The notes below the pieces were generated by a model, which did no database searches, was not told the DNA's origin, and was given only the letters and a program-made list of their open reading frames with translations. A stretch of 64,000 nucleotides of DNA from Planctomycetota bacterium (GTDB lineage Bacteria; Planctomycetota; UBA8108; JACQVS01). Both the position numbers and the translations under genes were made by a program. This document shows positions 8,799 through 18,800 of the stretch, one piece after another; position 1 is the first letter of the stretch, and the number at the start of each line of letters is the position of its first letter. Location: positions 1 through 64,000 of the forward strand of contig JANQLS010000192.1 in assembly GCA_028280485.1 (NCBI GenBank), read 5' to 3'.

Positions 8799-9236
8799 TC
8801 AAGGCTCTATGAATTGATTAAAGACTCAGGAAATTTGGAAATTCGAAGTCATTCTACCCATCGATAGTTCTTCGACCGTTTCCCTAGGTCTACCTATTCA
8901 AATTATCTTTGAAAATGAGTCGGCTCCGCTAAAGGCAGAGAACTCGAAATATGCTATTTGCCATCACTGACTGTTCAATTATATAGTGTTTCCCTGAAAG
9001 CTAAATGCCTCAAACCTTTACGAATATTCCTATAACCAGCTTATTTTAAGTTGAATCAAGTCCCTTAGGGCCTTGCTTCAACCGTTTCAGCAAATCATGG
9101 ATCTGCTTCCACTCCGCAAAAAATTGGCTCTGCGAGCAAATTTTCGCGGCCGAGTTGATCCCAACTCGGCATAATTCCTGTTCCTAACAGAAATTATTGA
9201 TCTCCACTAACTTGAATCAGTTTCTGAGCTTCTAAT
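8799..9236. other. 438-bp divergent intergenic region
   Basis: It separates the sensor gene (minus) from the Trm112-like gene (plus) and should hold both promoters. No gene is seen. It contains the GCCGAGTTG hairpin at 9149-9170, described separately. Confidence 0.5.
9149..9170. repeat. Hairpin repeat GCCGAGTTG/CAACTCGGC
   Basis: A 9-bp perfect stem with a 4-nt loop. The stem and its left flank (ACTCCGC ... CGCGGCCGAGTTG) recur in opposite orientation upstream of ligA at 43479-43550, so this is a dispersed repeat rather than a private terminator. It lies 67 bp before the Trm112-like start. Confidence 0.7.
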
Positions 9237-9464
9237 ATGAGCGAAAATTCTAATCCTGCGATCTCCCCAGCCTTCTTAGAGGCCTTAGTCTGTCCCTTTG
9301 GTCAGGCTCCTTTGGAACTCAACGGGGATCTCTTGATTTGTACCAGCTGTAAAGCCAGCTTTCGAATCAACGATGGCGTGCCCGAGATGATGAGGGAAAC
9401 CGTCATCCTCCCCGAGGGAATGGAATCTCCGGACGCCCTTCCGTGCCAATCAGGCGACGCTTAA
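9237..9464 (+). CDS. Trm112-like / UPF0434 zinc-ribbon-type small protein (75 aa)
   Basis: The pattern LEALVCPFGQAPLELNG ... LICTSCKASFRINDGVPEM fits the Trm112p-like family, small proteins that partner with methyltransferases in other organisms. Three cysteines are visible (CP, then CTSC), so a four-cysteine zinc site is incomplete, as in some bacterial members. It sits 16 bp upstream of dinB in the same direction, suggesting cotranscription. No strong Shine-Dalgarno is visible. Family call by motif; partner unknown. Confidence 0.75.
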   Translation: MSENSNPAISPAFLEALVCPFGQAPLELNGDLLICTSCKASFRINDGVPEMMRETVILPEGMESPDALPCQSGDA

Positions 9465-9480
9465 AGACGAATGAATTCGC

Positions 9481-10725
9481 ATGAGTTCCCCTAAGCCCGA
9501 AGAACCTCAGACTCACCCTCCTCGATCCATTCTTCACGTCGATATGGATGCCTTCTTCGCTGCGGTTGAAGAACTCGATAATCCATCGCTTAAGGGGAAA
9601 CCTGTCATCATCGGAGGCACTCCCGAAGGTCATGGGGTAGTCTCAACGGCGAATTATGTCGCTCGCAAATTTGGTGTCCACAGCGCGATGCCTGCAGCTC
9701 AAGCTGTCAAGCTTTGCCCTCACGGCGTTTTCTTAAGAGGGCGCCACGGTCGTTACGGCGAAGTCAGTCGTAAAGTGATGGCGATCTTCCATGAAGTCAC
9801 TCCCTTAGTTGAACCTCTTTCCATCGATGAAGCCTTCTTAGATGTCACTGGAAGTATTCGGCTTTTGGGAGAACCAACAGAAATCGCCCGCTGGCTTAAA
9901 AACGAAATTAAAACTCGAACGGGAGGCCTTACCGCATCCGTAGGAATCGCCTCGAATAAGTTCATTGCTAAAGTTGCGAGCGATCTCGACAAACCCGATG
10001 GCTTAGTCTGTGTTCCTCCGGGCGAGGAGAAACAGTTCTTAGCCCCGCTTACGGTTAAACGCATTTGGGGGGTGGGTCCCAAATCCCGTGAAACCCTAAA
10101 CTCACTGGGGATTCACCGAGTCAAAGATCTTCAAGAAAGATCAGAAGCAACGCTAGTGGCTCGGTTCGGTCAAGAATTTGGAGTTCATCTTTACCGTCTC
10201 AGTCGCGGTTTAGATAAGCGTGATGTCGTTCCCACCCGAAAACGAAAATCAATTTCGTGTGAAACCACCTTGGGAGAGTTCATCCCCGGTGAACGATCGG
10301 AAGACATCGAAAGAGTACTGCTCTCTCTCTGCGAAGAACTCGGCCACCGCATTCACCAAGAAGGAGTCTGGGGTCAATCGATCTCTCTCAAAGTGCGAGA
10401 TCAATCGTTTCACACGACGACTCGATCTCAATCCCTGGAAACTCCTATTCACTTAACCCAAGAGATCTACCGTACAGCTCGAAAAGTTCTGAGAGAGAGA
10501 ATCGATCTCCGCGGGCGAAAACTTCGCCTCTTAGGAGTGGGCCTCGGTCACCTGATCACCGATGGCGTGGTTCAAATGGATCTTTTTGAAGCGGAACGCC
10601 ATCAAAAAGAAGAGAAGGTTCAAAACAGTATCGAAACCATCCGTGATCGAATGGGAAGATTCGCCATTCAACGGGGAAATCTTTTGAAGAAAAAATCCCC
10701 ACCCGAGAATTCTTCACCTAGCTAA
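9481..10725 (+). CDS. dinB: DNA polymerase IV (Y-family translesion polymerase)
   Basis: A full-length 414-residue Y-family polymerase. The catalytic acidic residues are in HVDMDAFFAAVE (around residue 20) and LSIDEAFLDVT (around residue 115). The YVARKFGV and SVGIASNKFIAKVASDL blocks, the helix-hairpin-helix GVGPKSRETL and the little-finger region GRKLRLLGVGL follow in the expected order. It synthesises past damaged template bases in the cytoplasm. The C-terminus lacks a clear beta-clamp peptide of the QLxLF type, although VQMDLF near residue 362 is a plausible one. The start is followed by a proline-rich tail of 13 residues. It belongs to the 9237-11902 run; no LexA box is evident. Confidence 0.96.
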   Translation: MSSPKPEEPQTHPPRSILHVDMDAFFAAVEELDNPSLKGKPVIIGGTPEGHGVVSTANYVARKFGVHSAMPAAQAVKLCPHGVFLRGRHGRYGEVSRKVMAIFHEVTPLVEPLSIDEAFLDVTGSIRLLGEPTEIARWLKNEIKTRTGGLTASVGIASNKFIAKVASDLDKPDGLVCVPPGEEKQFLAPLTVKRIWGVGPKSRETLNSLGIHRVKDLQERSEATLVARFGQEFGVHLYRLSRGLDKRDVVPTRKRKSISCETTLGEFIPGERSEDIERVLLSLCEELGHRIHQEGVWGQSISLKVRDQSFHTTTRSQSLETPIHLTQEIYRTARKVLRERIDLRGRKLRLLGVGLGHLITDGVVQMDLFEAERHQKEEKVQNSIETIRDRMGRFAIQRGNLLKKKSPPENSSPS

Positions 10726-10747
10726 TGTCGCAATTGAATTCAGAGTC

Positions 10748-11902
10748 ATGAAAATATTGATCGTCGGAGCCCGAAGAACGCGCCAGGGGCTCGGCCCATT
10801 TGTAGCGCAAAGTTTTTTAGAGGAGGGAGCCTCCCTGGTGGGAGTGGTCGGCACAAGCCCAGAAAGCGCGGAAGATGCTCTTCGCCAGCTCCCCCTCCCC
10901 GCCGATTTTGACTGCAAAGCCTTCACAGATCTTGAAAGTGCCCTACAGACGACTCAACCCAACGCCGTTGCCGTATGCACTCCTTACACCCATCACCGAG
11001 AAGCCCTAAAAACCATTGCAAGATACGGCGTTGACTGTCTTTGTGAAAAGCCCCTATGGTGGGAGGACCACCCCGATCGAGTCGGTGAAACAAAAGAGAT
11101 CACCTCACAATTCGCTTCCAATGGCCGTTATTTAGATCTCATCACACAATGGCCGTTCACCCTTGAAGAATACCTAAGACTTTATTGTGAAAAGTCCTCT
11201 GATCCGACTGCATCCCCAAGCGAGGATTTAAGCGAAAACCCAAGTAAAAGGGTAAGAATCTTGAACCCTGGGTCGGGCAACTGGCGTTTTGAAATGCTGC
11301 TGAGCCCCTCGGTTACTGGCCCTGGTGTGATCCCCGATTCGGCCCCTCACCCCATCAGCATGTTGCAAAAGCTGTTCGGGATTGGAGATATAATTCCGAT
11401 TCGAGCTAATTATTTTGGTGAAGACGGGCGCCATTTGTGTTTAGAATTCACGTACAAACCCGTTACGGGTGAAGAAGAAGTGAAGGATTCCCCTGGGGAG
11501 ACCAGGGGCATGACGAACCCAGATCTCTATGTGGAGACTGAAGTTTCGGATCTCTCAAGCCCTTTAGTAAGGGGCATCGACCAGGTTGCCGTAACTTTTC
11601 ATTGCATCACCAAAGAGGCACCGCCTCGGCCCGCTGCATTTGGAATCAATGGGAGGATCGCGCATCGCACGATCCAGCTCCCCGAATACCGGCAAAGCCT
11701 AACTTTGGCAACTGGAGAGACAAAAACTCTTGAGGATCCCCTAAAAAAGCTCGTCAGGAATTTCCTCCACAAGGTACAATCGAGGGCTTCCATCGATGCG
11801 GAACGGCTCGTCCGTTCGGTACAAGCTTTGGAAATTCTACAAGACTTGGTTCATTCAGCTGGAGTGCTTCCCTCAAGTGAAGCACCTCTCCTGGGAAGCT
11901 GA
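10748..11902 (+). CDS. Gfo/Idh/MocA-family NAD(P)-dependent oxidoreductase (384 aa)
   Basis: The N-terminal Rossmann fold begins MKILIVGARRTRQGLGPFVA and continues through AVCTPYTHHREALKT to LCEKPLWW, the EKP signature of this family (usually around residue 95-100, as here). The C-terminal half is the larger alpha/beta substrate domain with NGRIAHRTIQLPEYRQ. Such enzymes oxidise or reduce sugars and related polyols; the substrate is not deducible. It begins 22 bp after dinB and may be cotranscribed. An unusually long insertion (around 145-160, SEDLSENPSKR) follows the Rossmann domain. Confidence 0.85.
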   Translation: MKILIVGARRTRQGLGPFVAQSFLEEGASLVGVVGTSPESAEDALRQLPLPADFDCKAFTDLESALQTTQPNAVAVCTPYTHHREALKTIARYGVDCLCEKPLWWEDHPDRVGETKEITSQFASNGRYLDLITQWPFTLEEYLRLYCEKSSDPTASPSEDLSENPSKRVRILNPGSGNWRFEMLLSPSVTGPGVIPDSAPHPISMLQKLFGIGDIIPIRANYFGEDGRHLCLEFTYKPVTGEEEVKDSPGETRGMTNPDLYVETEVSDLSSPLVRGIDQVAVTFHCITKEAPPRPAAFGINGRIAHRTIQLPEYRQSLTLATGETKTLEDPLKKLVRNFLHKVQSRASIDAERLVRSVQALEILQDLVHSAGVLPSSEAPLLGS

Positions 11903-11987
11903 ACGGAAGCCCACTTTTTAGGTTGCGTCATCGACAGCTCCCAGATGTTTAACTGTAAGTAGGTCGAGGATTTATCAGGAAGCTTCT

Positions 11988-13391
11988 ATGAAGAAAAGCA
12001 TTCCCCTCAAAGTATTAAACAACGATTCCAACTCACAAAATGTGAGACCCCCTCGTTCTGATGAGGAAAATTCCTCCTCTGGAAGTCGGCTTCCCAATGA
12101 AGCTTCCGATGACCAAGGAAAGGTTGTTTCCCCCACCGGTGGAGAGAAGCACGTGGAACTTTCACAGATCCACGACTTCGCCGCGAAGTTGCATCAGCCA
12201 GGAATCCTCGATCACGTCAAAGCTTACGTCCGCTGGCAAGCCGCTCTACGCGGAGCCCGAGAAGTTGGAGAAGTCTTCGACAGAATTCCTCCCGTTCCCG
12301 ACTTCGCTCCGATTTCGATCAACTTAGATATCACCACCGCTTGTAACTACGCCTGCGACCACTGCGTCGACATGGATATCCTCAACAAGCCCATCAAATA
12401 CGCCCACGACCGCTTGCTGAGCAGTATCGAAAAAATGGCCAGCAAAGGCCTTCGCTCAGTCATCGTGATCGGTGGTGGCGAACCCACGGTTTATCCCAAG
12501 TTCGTCGAAAGCGTTCTTTTCATGAAGGATCTCGGTCTTCAAGTGGCCGTGGTCTCGAATGGCTCGGGAATGAAGAAAATCGCCGAAGTCGCTCATCGAT
12601 TCGATGAGAACGACTGGGTCAGACTCTCTTTAGATTCAGCCTCAAACGATGTCTTCCATCGCATGCACAAACCGAAGAAAGACATCACCCTCGATGACAT
12701 CTGCGAAGGGGTTCAGGAAGTACGTGAAATGAAACCCAAGTTTAAAATTGGGTTCTCCTTCATCATCACGTGGAAGGGTGCTTCGATCAACGACACCACG
12801 ATCGTAGAAAACATTCATGAAATCGTTCCCGGAGCAGAACGAGCCGAGAAATATGGCTTCGACTATATCTCTTACAAACCCTTCTTAACTCGCGCCGAAG
12901 CGAACAACGCCGAGATCGTCGACCTCCACGATACTCAGAGTCACTTCGACGAAGTGATCTCCACCATCCGGGAGCGCGTTGACGAAGCAAAGAAATACGA
13001 GACGGATAATTTCAAAGTTTTCGAAGCCACCAACTTGAAGGTTTTTGAAAACAGAAGTTATCGCAATTACACTCGCCAGCCCAAAACTTGCCACATGCAG
13101 TTCTTTAGACAAGTGTTGAGCCCTTTAGGCCTCTACAATTGCCCTGTCTATCGAAACCAACCTCACGGGCACCTTGGAAGTAAAGATGCCTACGCCGACA
13201 CCACCGGCTACGAAGATACTCGCTCTCGGACGGCCGCATTGATCGACAGTTTTGATGCCACGCATCAATGTCAAGAAGTGACTTGCCTCTACAATCATGT
13301 CAACTGGTGGTTGGAAGATCTGATCGAGCATCCTGACAAGCTCGATGCCATCAAAGAAAAAGAACTTACCGACCCAGACTACTTCCTCTAA
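11988..13391 (+). CDS. Radical SAM protein with C-terminal cysteine cluster (467 aa)
   Basis: The [4Fe-4S]-SAM motif is TACNYACDHC (CxxxCxxC, around residue 118), preceded by INLDIT and followed by VIVIGGGEPTVYP, the GGEP SAM-binding motif. A second cysteine set in the C-terminal part (KTCHMQ, LYNCPV, HQCQEVTCLYN) resembles a SPASM/twitch auxiliary cluster, as in peptide- or cofactor-modifying enzymes. The first ~70 residues are polar, low-complexity and probably disordered. AGGA lies 9 nt before the ATG. The DtxR-type regulator starts 24 bp downstream, so they likely form an operon. No small precursor peptide is visible next door, so the substrate is unknown. Confidence 0.88.
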   Translation: MKKSIPLKVLNNDSNSQNVRPPRSDEENSSSGSRLPNEASDDQGKVVSPTGGEKHVELSQIHDFAAKLHQPGILDHVKAYVRWQAALRGAREVGEVFDRIPPVPDFAPISINLDITTACNYACDHCVDMDILNKPIKYAHDRLLSSIEKMASKGLRSVIVIGGGEPTVYPKFVESVLFMKDLGLQVAVVSNGSGMKKIAEVAHRFDENDWVRLSLDSASNDVFHRMHKPKKDITLDDICEGVQEVREMKPKFKIGFSFIITWKGASINDTTIVENIHEIVPGAERAEKYGFDYISYKPFLTRAEANNAEIVDLHDTQSHFDEVISTIRERVDEAKKYETDNFKVFEATNLKVFENRSYRNYTRQPKTCHMQFFRQVLSPLGLYNCPVYRNQPHGHLGSKDAYADTTGYEDTRSRTAALIDSFDATHQCQEVTCLYNHVNWWLEDLIEHPDKLDAIKEKELTDPDYFL

Positions 13392-13415
13392 GAAGCCCGA
13401 TTCACCCAGTTAATC

Positions 13416-14096
13416 ATGGATGACGCACGTCCCCGGGCTTCTAGCACGGTGGAGAACTACCTGAAGGCCATCTACTCCCTCGAACAGAAGCGAGATGGGG
13501 AACTCGTTCCCTTAGGCCTGCTGGCTGAATCGCTAGGAGTGACAGCTGGCACGGCGACTACGATGGCCAAACGCCTACACAATTCGGGACTCGTACATTA
13601 TGAATCCAGAGCCGGAGTGAGGCTGAATCCCCCCGGAGAAGAGCTCGCCCTGGATGTTTTACGCCGACATCGCTTGGTCGAATTGTTTTTAGTCGAGGTC
13701 TTAGATTTCGATTGGGGTGAAGTGCACGAAGAAGCCGAAGTTTTAGAGCACACCATTTCCCAACGCTTGATCGAAAAAATTGATCGCAAATTGGGTTACC
13801 CTAAATTAGATCCGCACGGAGATCCCATCCCCGATGCCTCCGGAAAATACACCGCGAGAAACTTAGTCCCTCTCTCGGATTGCGAACCCGGTACTGTTCG
13901 CATCGCTCGGATCACGGATCAATCTCCCGAGTTCCTTAAGTTTCTAGAAAAACAGGGCCTCATCCCGGGAACAACTCTCGAAGTGATCAAAAGAGATGAA
14001 GTCGCTGACTTGATTCAAGTTCAGCCCGAGGGAAGGGATAAGTTACAGGTAGGCTTTACGGCAGCTCAAAAGATTCATATCACGGTGGATGATTGA
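13416..14096 (+). CDS. DtxR/MntR-family metal-dependent transcriptional regulator (226 aa)
   Basis: N-terminal winged helix (residues 8-70: TVENYLKAIYSLE, then LAESLGVTAGTATTMAKRL as the recognition region). The dimer and metal-binding helices follow (RRHRLVELFLVEVLDFDW and HEEAEVLEHTIS, which hold the usual His/Glu ligands), then a C-terminal FeoA/SH3-like domain (around 150-226). Full length for the three-domain class. These repressors sense Fe(II) or Mn(II) and control uptake or iron-cofactor genes. Being downstream of a radical SAM gene it may be controlled with it; which metal it binds cannot be told. Confidence 0.9.
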   Translation: MDDARPRASSTVENYLKAIYSLEQKRDGELVPLGLLAESLGVTAGTATTMAKRLHNSGLVHYESRAGVRLNPPGEELALDVLRRHRLVELFLVEVLDFDWGEVHEEAEVLEHTISQRLIEKIDRKLGYPKLDPHGDPIPDASGKYTARNLVPLSDCEPGTVRIARITDQSPEFLKFLEKQGLIPGTTLEVIKRDEVADLIQVQPEGRDKLQVGFTAAQKIHITVDD

Positions 14097-14131
14097 GGGC
14101 GTAGTTAAGTTTTAAAAGCGAAAAACACCCT

Positions 14132-14255
14132 GTAGCGCCTGGGTCAGAAATTGGCTGCGCCAGCCTCGGCCCAGGCTTGTTCTTTAAAATCAGATATAAC
14201 TTTTTAAATTTTTCATGTTCCGCAAGGAAAGGCCACCCACAAGGGGTGGCGCTAC
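14132..14255. repeat. GTAG-hairpin pair in inverted orientation (BIME-like)
   Basis: GTAG at 14132 is followed by CGCCTGGG pairing with CCCAGGC at 14170-14176. On the other side GCCACCC/GGGTGGC (14232-14250) is followed by CTAC (14252-14255), the reverse complement of GTAG. The outer decamer CTGTAGCGCC is repeated in inverse at GGCGCTACAG. The two hairpins differ in sequence but have the same layout. Confidence 0.7.
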
Positions 14256-14357
14256 AGATGGCGATTCGTAATTTTAATAGCTTTCATCCCTTCTTTAGGG
14301 AGTGAGTGAACGAAGTGAACATTCACGATGGAGTCGCCTTTGCGACGACCATTATTA

Positions 14358-14852
14358 CTACCCCCGCCCCTGCTCCTTCAACATCTTCAACATATCCGTG
14401 GTCGAATGATCTTTAGGGTCCCCCACGATTTCTATCCGGCCGCCATACTCTTCTAAAATCTTTCGCTCGGGAATTTTATCCGGAGTGTAATCTGTTCCTT
14501 TAGCTTGAACATCCGGCTTTAAAAGTTGAAGCAATCCCGCTGGAGTTCGATCATTTAGAGGAATCACATAATCAACAGCTTCTAATGCCGCGAGAATTTC
14601 AAAGCGTTCTACATCGATATTAACCGGAGTACGATCTGGTTTAATTTGCTTCATAGAATCATCGGTATTGACGGCAACGATGAGGCAATCCCCCACATCC
14701 TTTGCAGCATTCAAGTACCGAATGTGTCCTACATGAAGAAGTTCAAAACAACCATTAGCAAAAACGATGGTGGATTCTGGGTTACGATACTTTTCAAGTT
14801 CAGGAAGAAGCTTTTCGGGATCGATGTAAATCTTGGAGGTGGTGTCTGACAT
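14358..14852 (-). CDS. rfaE2: Nucleotidyltransferase of the RfaE2/heptose-1-phosphate adenylyltransferase type (164 aa)
   Basis: The cytidylyltransferase-like fold is shown by IVFANGCFELLHVGHIRYL (the HxGH site as HVGH) and by DDRTPAGLLQLLKPDV-type sequence and the C-terminal GDPKDHSTTDMLKML. Size and order match the stand-alone RfaE domain II, which activates heptose-1-phosphate with ATP for LPS core synthesis. I chose ATG 14852 (MSDTTSKIY): the frame stays open 33 codons further upstream, but that part is encoded by a repeat element and reads as low-quality sequence. No clear Shine-Dalgarno is seen. The stop TAG lies in a GTAG, with a hairpin 8 nt beyond it. Confidence 0.82.
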   Translation of the reverse strand: MSDTTSKIYIDPEKLLPELEKYRNPESTIVFANGCFELLHVGHIRYLNAAKDVGDCLIVAVNTDDSMKQIKPDRTPVNIDVERFEILAALEAVDYVIPLNDRTPAGLLQLLKPDVQAKGTDYTPDKIPERKILEEYGGRIEIVGDPKDHSTTDMLKMLKEQGRG

Positions 14853-14900
14853 TTTTTTTGGGGAAATATTTTTAAGACTAGGACTAGGGTAATCAACCCT

Positions 14901-15000
14901 GTAGGGGCAGGGCTTGCCCCTGCCCTTTACCTGAAAAACGTAACTATTCAAATTATTTACGTATGCTTGGGAAACGGGCGCCCACCAGGGACGCCCCTAC
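14901..15000. repeat. GTAG-hairpin pair (GGGGCAGGG type)
   Basis: GTAG at 14901 is followed by the hairpin GGGCAGGGCTTGCCCCTGCCC. The opposite end has GGGCG/CGCCC (14977-14996) followed by CTAC at 14997-15000. The two halves face each other like a BIME. It lies in the leader of the RfaE2-like gene and creates the false N-terminal extension of that frame. Confidence 0.75.
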
Positions 15001-15152
15001 AGGACTAGTTTATGATTGCTGACTACAAATCGTATTCAAGCCGCGTATTCTACCCAAGCCCGACCCATTTAAAAATCTAAATCGAACAGTTCGTTCCCCC
15101 GATGGGGTAACTTTCACAAGTTAATGAATCTTCGCTTAGAGTAAACGCATCA

Positions 15153-15695
15153 TTATCCGAGCTTTCGAATAAGGTCTCCAACTCTTACATTCCCTGCCTG
15201 AACCATCTTGGCACAAATCCCTCGCAGGTTATGTTTTTTACCGTGTGCTGAGTTTACGAAGACGTGAGCATCTTCACCAAATCGTGCCGAAAACTTTTTA
15301 CAACCCGCATGGAGTTTGTCGGTCACTTCGATGATAACTTCTCCCATTTTCAATTGCGTTCCCGGGGGTAAGTTTTCGTAACTTAAATCCAAGTCGATAA
15401 AGAGTTGATCACCCGCTAGCGGCCAACGATCTTCACTTTGAGCGATCAATGCAATCGCCCGTGTTCCCATGATATTCAGTTGACGCCCTAAAGCCGGTTC
15501 CCCATTTTTCATCGGCGCCTTCCAACGGTCTCCGACGAGTCCTTCTAAAAGATCGAAGTCTCCTACTTCGAGGACTTCTCGTTCATTCTCCTGAGGTCGG
15601 CGAATGATCATATCCACCGAGCCCTGATCCTTGGGCGCGGCTTGAATATGTTGTAATCCCTCTTCGAGGGCTTCTAAGCTTAAATGTTTATTCAT
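15153..15695 (-). CDS. MOSC-domain protein (180 aa)
   Basis: The MOSC beta-barrel pattern is visible as LLEGLVGDRW, then ITDKLHAGCKKFSARFG-like sequence with the conserved cysteine, and finally NLRGICAKMVQAGNVRVGDLI, the family's C-terminal signature. MOSC domains bind molybdenum cofactor or transfer sulfur. Stand-alone small MOSC proteins have no fixed substrate. The molybdopterin oxidoreductase at 43654 is the only obvious Moco enzyme in the window and is not linked. ATG start with no obvious Shine-Dalgarno. Confidence 0.85.
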   Translation of the reverse strand: MNKHLSLEALEEGLQHIQAAPKDQGSVDMIIRRPQENEREVLEVGDFDLLEGLVGDRWKAPMKNGEPALGRQLNIMGTRAIALIAQSEDRWPLAGDQLFIDLDLSYENLPPGTQLKMGEVIIEVTDKLHAGCKKFSARFGEDAHVFVNSAHGKKHNLRGICAKMVQAGNVRVGDLIRKLG

Positions 15696-15849
15696 AAGTA
15701 CTTAATGTAATCGGAGGGGCTTATTTTGTCGGAATTTGTGTTTGGGCCCGGAATCAAAGTGTCAGTAAAAAAGTGGGAGATATTATAAGCATAGATTCGT
15801 ACCCCATCTTCAAAAACTTAGTCAGCCCCCAAAATAGCCATCGAGATTC

Positions 15850-18800
15850 ATGGATATCAAAAAGAAGGCCTTAGTTGGAACCAGCATCGGTTTAGTCATA
15901 ACAATCGTCATCACTATTTTGATCTTTCAGTTTTTATTGACAGATCCTAATGATGAATTGAACTCTGGTTCTCAAGAGGGCACTCAAACTGCGGGTGACC
16001 TCAATAGTTCAGAGATGAATAACGCTGAGCAAAAAAATGATGACTCGCTAGCGTCAGAAAAATCTGAAGATGAGGAAAAAGAAGAAGCCGAGGAGAAGAA
16101 ACTAGAGCCCAGTCTAAAGGGGCGCATCTTCGGAGATGAAGGAGGCATTGCGGGGGCTCACGTCCTTTTATTCTCAACTAAAGAAGTTGAGCGCTTGATC
16201 AGAAGCTTTGAACGATTCGATCCCGGTTCAGGGATCCCCGATATCGGGAAGATTGTCAAAGAAGTTAAACAAGAGCTGATTAAGTTTAAAAACAAAGCGA
16301 TAGAAACTCAGTCGATCGAAGATGGTGTCTATGAATTTTATAACTTAGAAGAATCTCCCTACTTCGTTTTGACTCTCGCCAAAAATTACATCTTCAAATA
16401 TGGCGATGTGGTGAGTGTCGAAAAAGGGCGAACGGCTGAACTCGACATGAAGATGTCTCCGGGTGCCTCTATCGGAGGTCGGGTGGTGAGCCCGACTGGA
16501 AACGGAGTTCCTGGAGTCACGGTAACCGCTGAATACCGACCACCAGGAATGGCCAGCATCGGTAAGCTGGTTCAAAAAGTATTGAAGTACGTCAATGGTG
16601 AGTTCCTCAAAGGTCCCTTCCAAACTGTTAGCGGGCCTGACGGTCGATTTGTCATCGATTCCCTTCCGCACGGAGTCTACGACCTTCATGCCAATGTCAA
16701 AGGTTTCCCCGACTCGAGAGCTTACGGCGTCACTACCGGTACTTTAGAAGCAGTGGTCTTGCTTCAAGAAGGAGTGCGCATTGAGGGAGTCTTGATCGAT
16801 CAATCCGGAGTTGAGATTGCGGGAACGGTTGTCAAACTATCCCCTCAAGCCGATGCAATCAATCTTCCGATTCCGCTTCCCGGGGTTAACGACATGATCA
16901 AGACGGCCGCCAAATTCTTAGAAGACCCCGACATCCTCACTCTGAGTGGATCCGAAGGCAAATTTGTGTTTAGCAATATCGCCAGCGGGCCTTACCTCTT
17001 AGAAGTTTCCTACCCCGGGTTTTTACCTTATTCGAAACGGCTTACCGTTAACGCAGGCGAAAACATCGATCTGGGAGCCGTCGCCATCAATCGCGGCTCT
17101 TCCATCACAGGTCAAGTTTTAGACACTGAAGGCAATCCGATTCAGGGAGCCGAAGTTCAAGCTTTCCCTGAAGGGCTCTCCTTTCAAACGATGGGAAAAG
17201 CTTTACAAGATTTCACCTCAGGCCGAGTTAAAACACAAAGTGATGCCGAAGGGATGTTCAGCATTCACGGCCTCTCTCAAGGGAAGTATCGAGTCATCGC
17301 TCAAGCTCACAAGTTCGGCGGGAAAGTCAAATCCAGAGTCCCCACAGATGAGGAGCCTATCGAGCTTGTCCTGGAACCTGGAATCACCGTTGAAGGAAAA
17401 GTTATCGACGATGAAACCGAAGAACCCATCAAGAAAGCCAAGGTAAGAGCTTCAGGCATCATCGGGTATACCAATAACGAAGGGCTCTTCGTCTTAGAAG
17501 GTGTTGCCCCTAGGGACCGGGAGTCGATGAATCCCTTCGGAGACATGCGCCCTGGAGGAGGTCCCGTACGAGTTCAAGGGCGAATCGGAGATGATGAGTC
17601 TGAAGAAAACTCAAAGGAAAAAGACCCCAGCCTCAGAACCATCAGCGTATGGGCCAACTTCACCGGCTACCAGGACGAACGAGAACGTTTTACGATCAAA
17701 GAAATTCAAGAGAGTGAAGAGGGAGTCGTCGTCAGGTTAAAGAAAAAACAAAAGCTCTACGGAATTGCTCTCAATCCGGATGGAGAACCTTTACCGGGTT
17801 GTCTGCTGAGACTTGTGCCTCCCGGCTTAGACAATGTTCCGTTTATTCCTGAGGGAGTGATCTTCCTCGATGCGAGTGTTTCCAAACTCGATGGAACATT
17901 TGTACTCGATTTCCCGATCGACCGGGGAAGCTTCAAGGTGATGACCACTCACCCCCTATACGCCTCGACCACCAGTGAACGCGTCGACCCCAGAGATCAC
18001 GACAAAGAGAATCCCTTCGAAGTCCGTACTTCTGATGGTGCAAGGATCCGAGGTATCGTGACCGATGGAAAAAACGTGATCCCCAATGCCAAAGTTCGTT
18101 TGGGGAAAGCTCGAGAACAAAGCTTTCAAGAAAAAATGATCATGGGCATGTTGGGCTTACCTAAAGGTGGAAGTGAAACTTATACCACCCCCGAAGGTAC
18201 CTTCGACTACGGGAAAGTCTTACCCGGAGATTACACCTTGAGTGCCGAGATCGCCGGTTTTGCTGATACTTGGACCGAAAACTTCACCCTTCAAGTGGGC
18301 GACGACAAGGAAGTCGAAATCACGCTCAATCCCGGTGGTCCCATCCAAGGCATCGTTTACGACCAAGACGGACAACCCTTATCCGGAGCACGAATACGAA
18401 TCTTAAAAAATGAAACCCTCAATGAAGAGATGCTTCAAGCGCAACGCTTCTTGGGTGGTGCCTTCAAAATGACGACAAGCAATTCTGATGGTCAGTTTAA
18501 AGTTCAAGGCTTACCTCAAGACGCCTATTCGATCGTCGTTGAAAAGAAAGGATACACCAAGGCGGAAGACAGCGATCTTTATCCCGATGAAGAAGATCAA
18601 ATTGAAGTGACGTTATTCAAAGCCGCCCAAATTATGGGCTTTGTAACAAATGCAGCGACGAACCAACCCATCATCGAATTCTCGGTAAGGGTGAAAGCGC
18701 TAAGCGGTGCTGACAGTGAAAACGACGATGGCCCGATGCAGTTTTTACGGGCTTGGCGGCCCGTTCGAAACTCGATGGGTCAATTCTTCCGTGAAAACTT

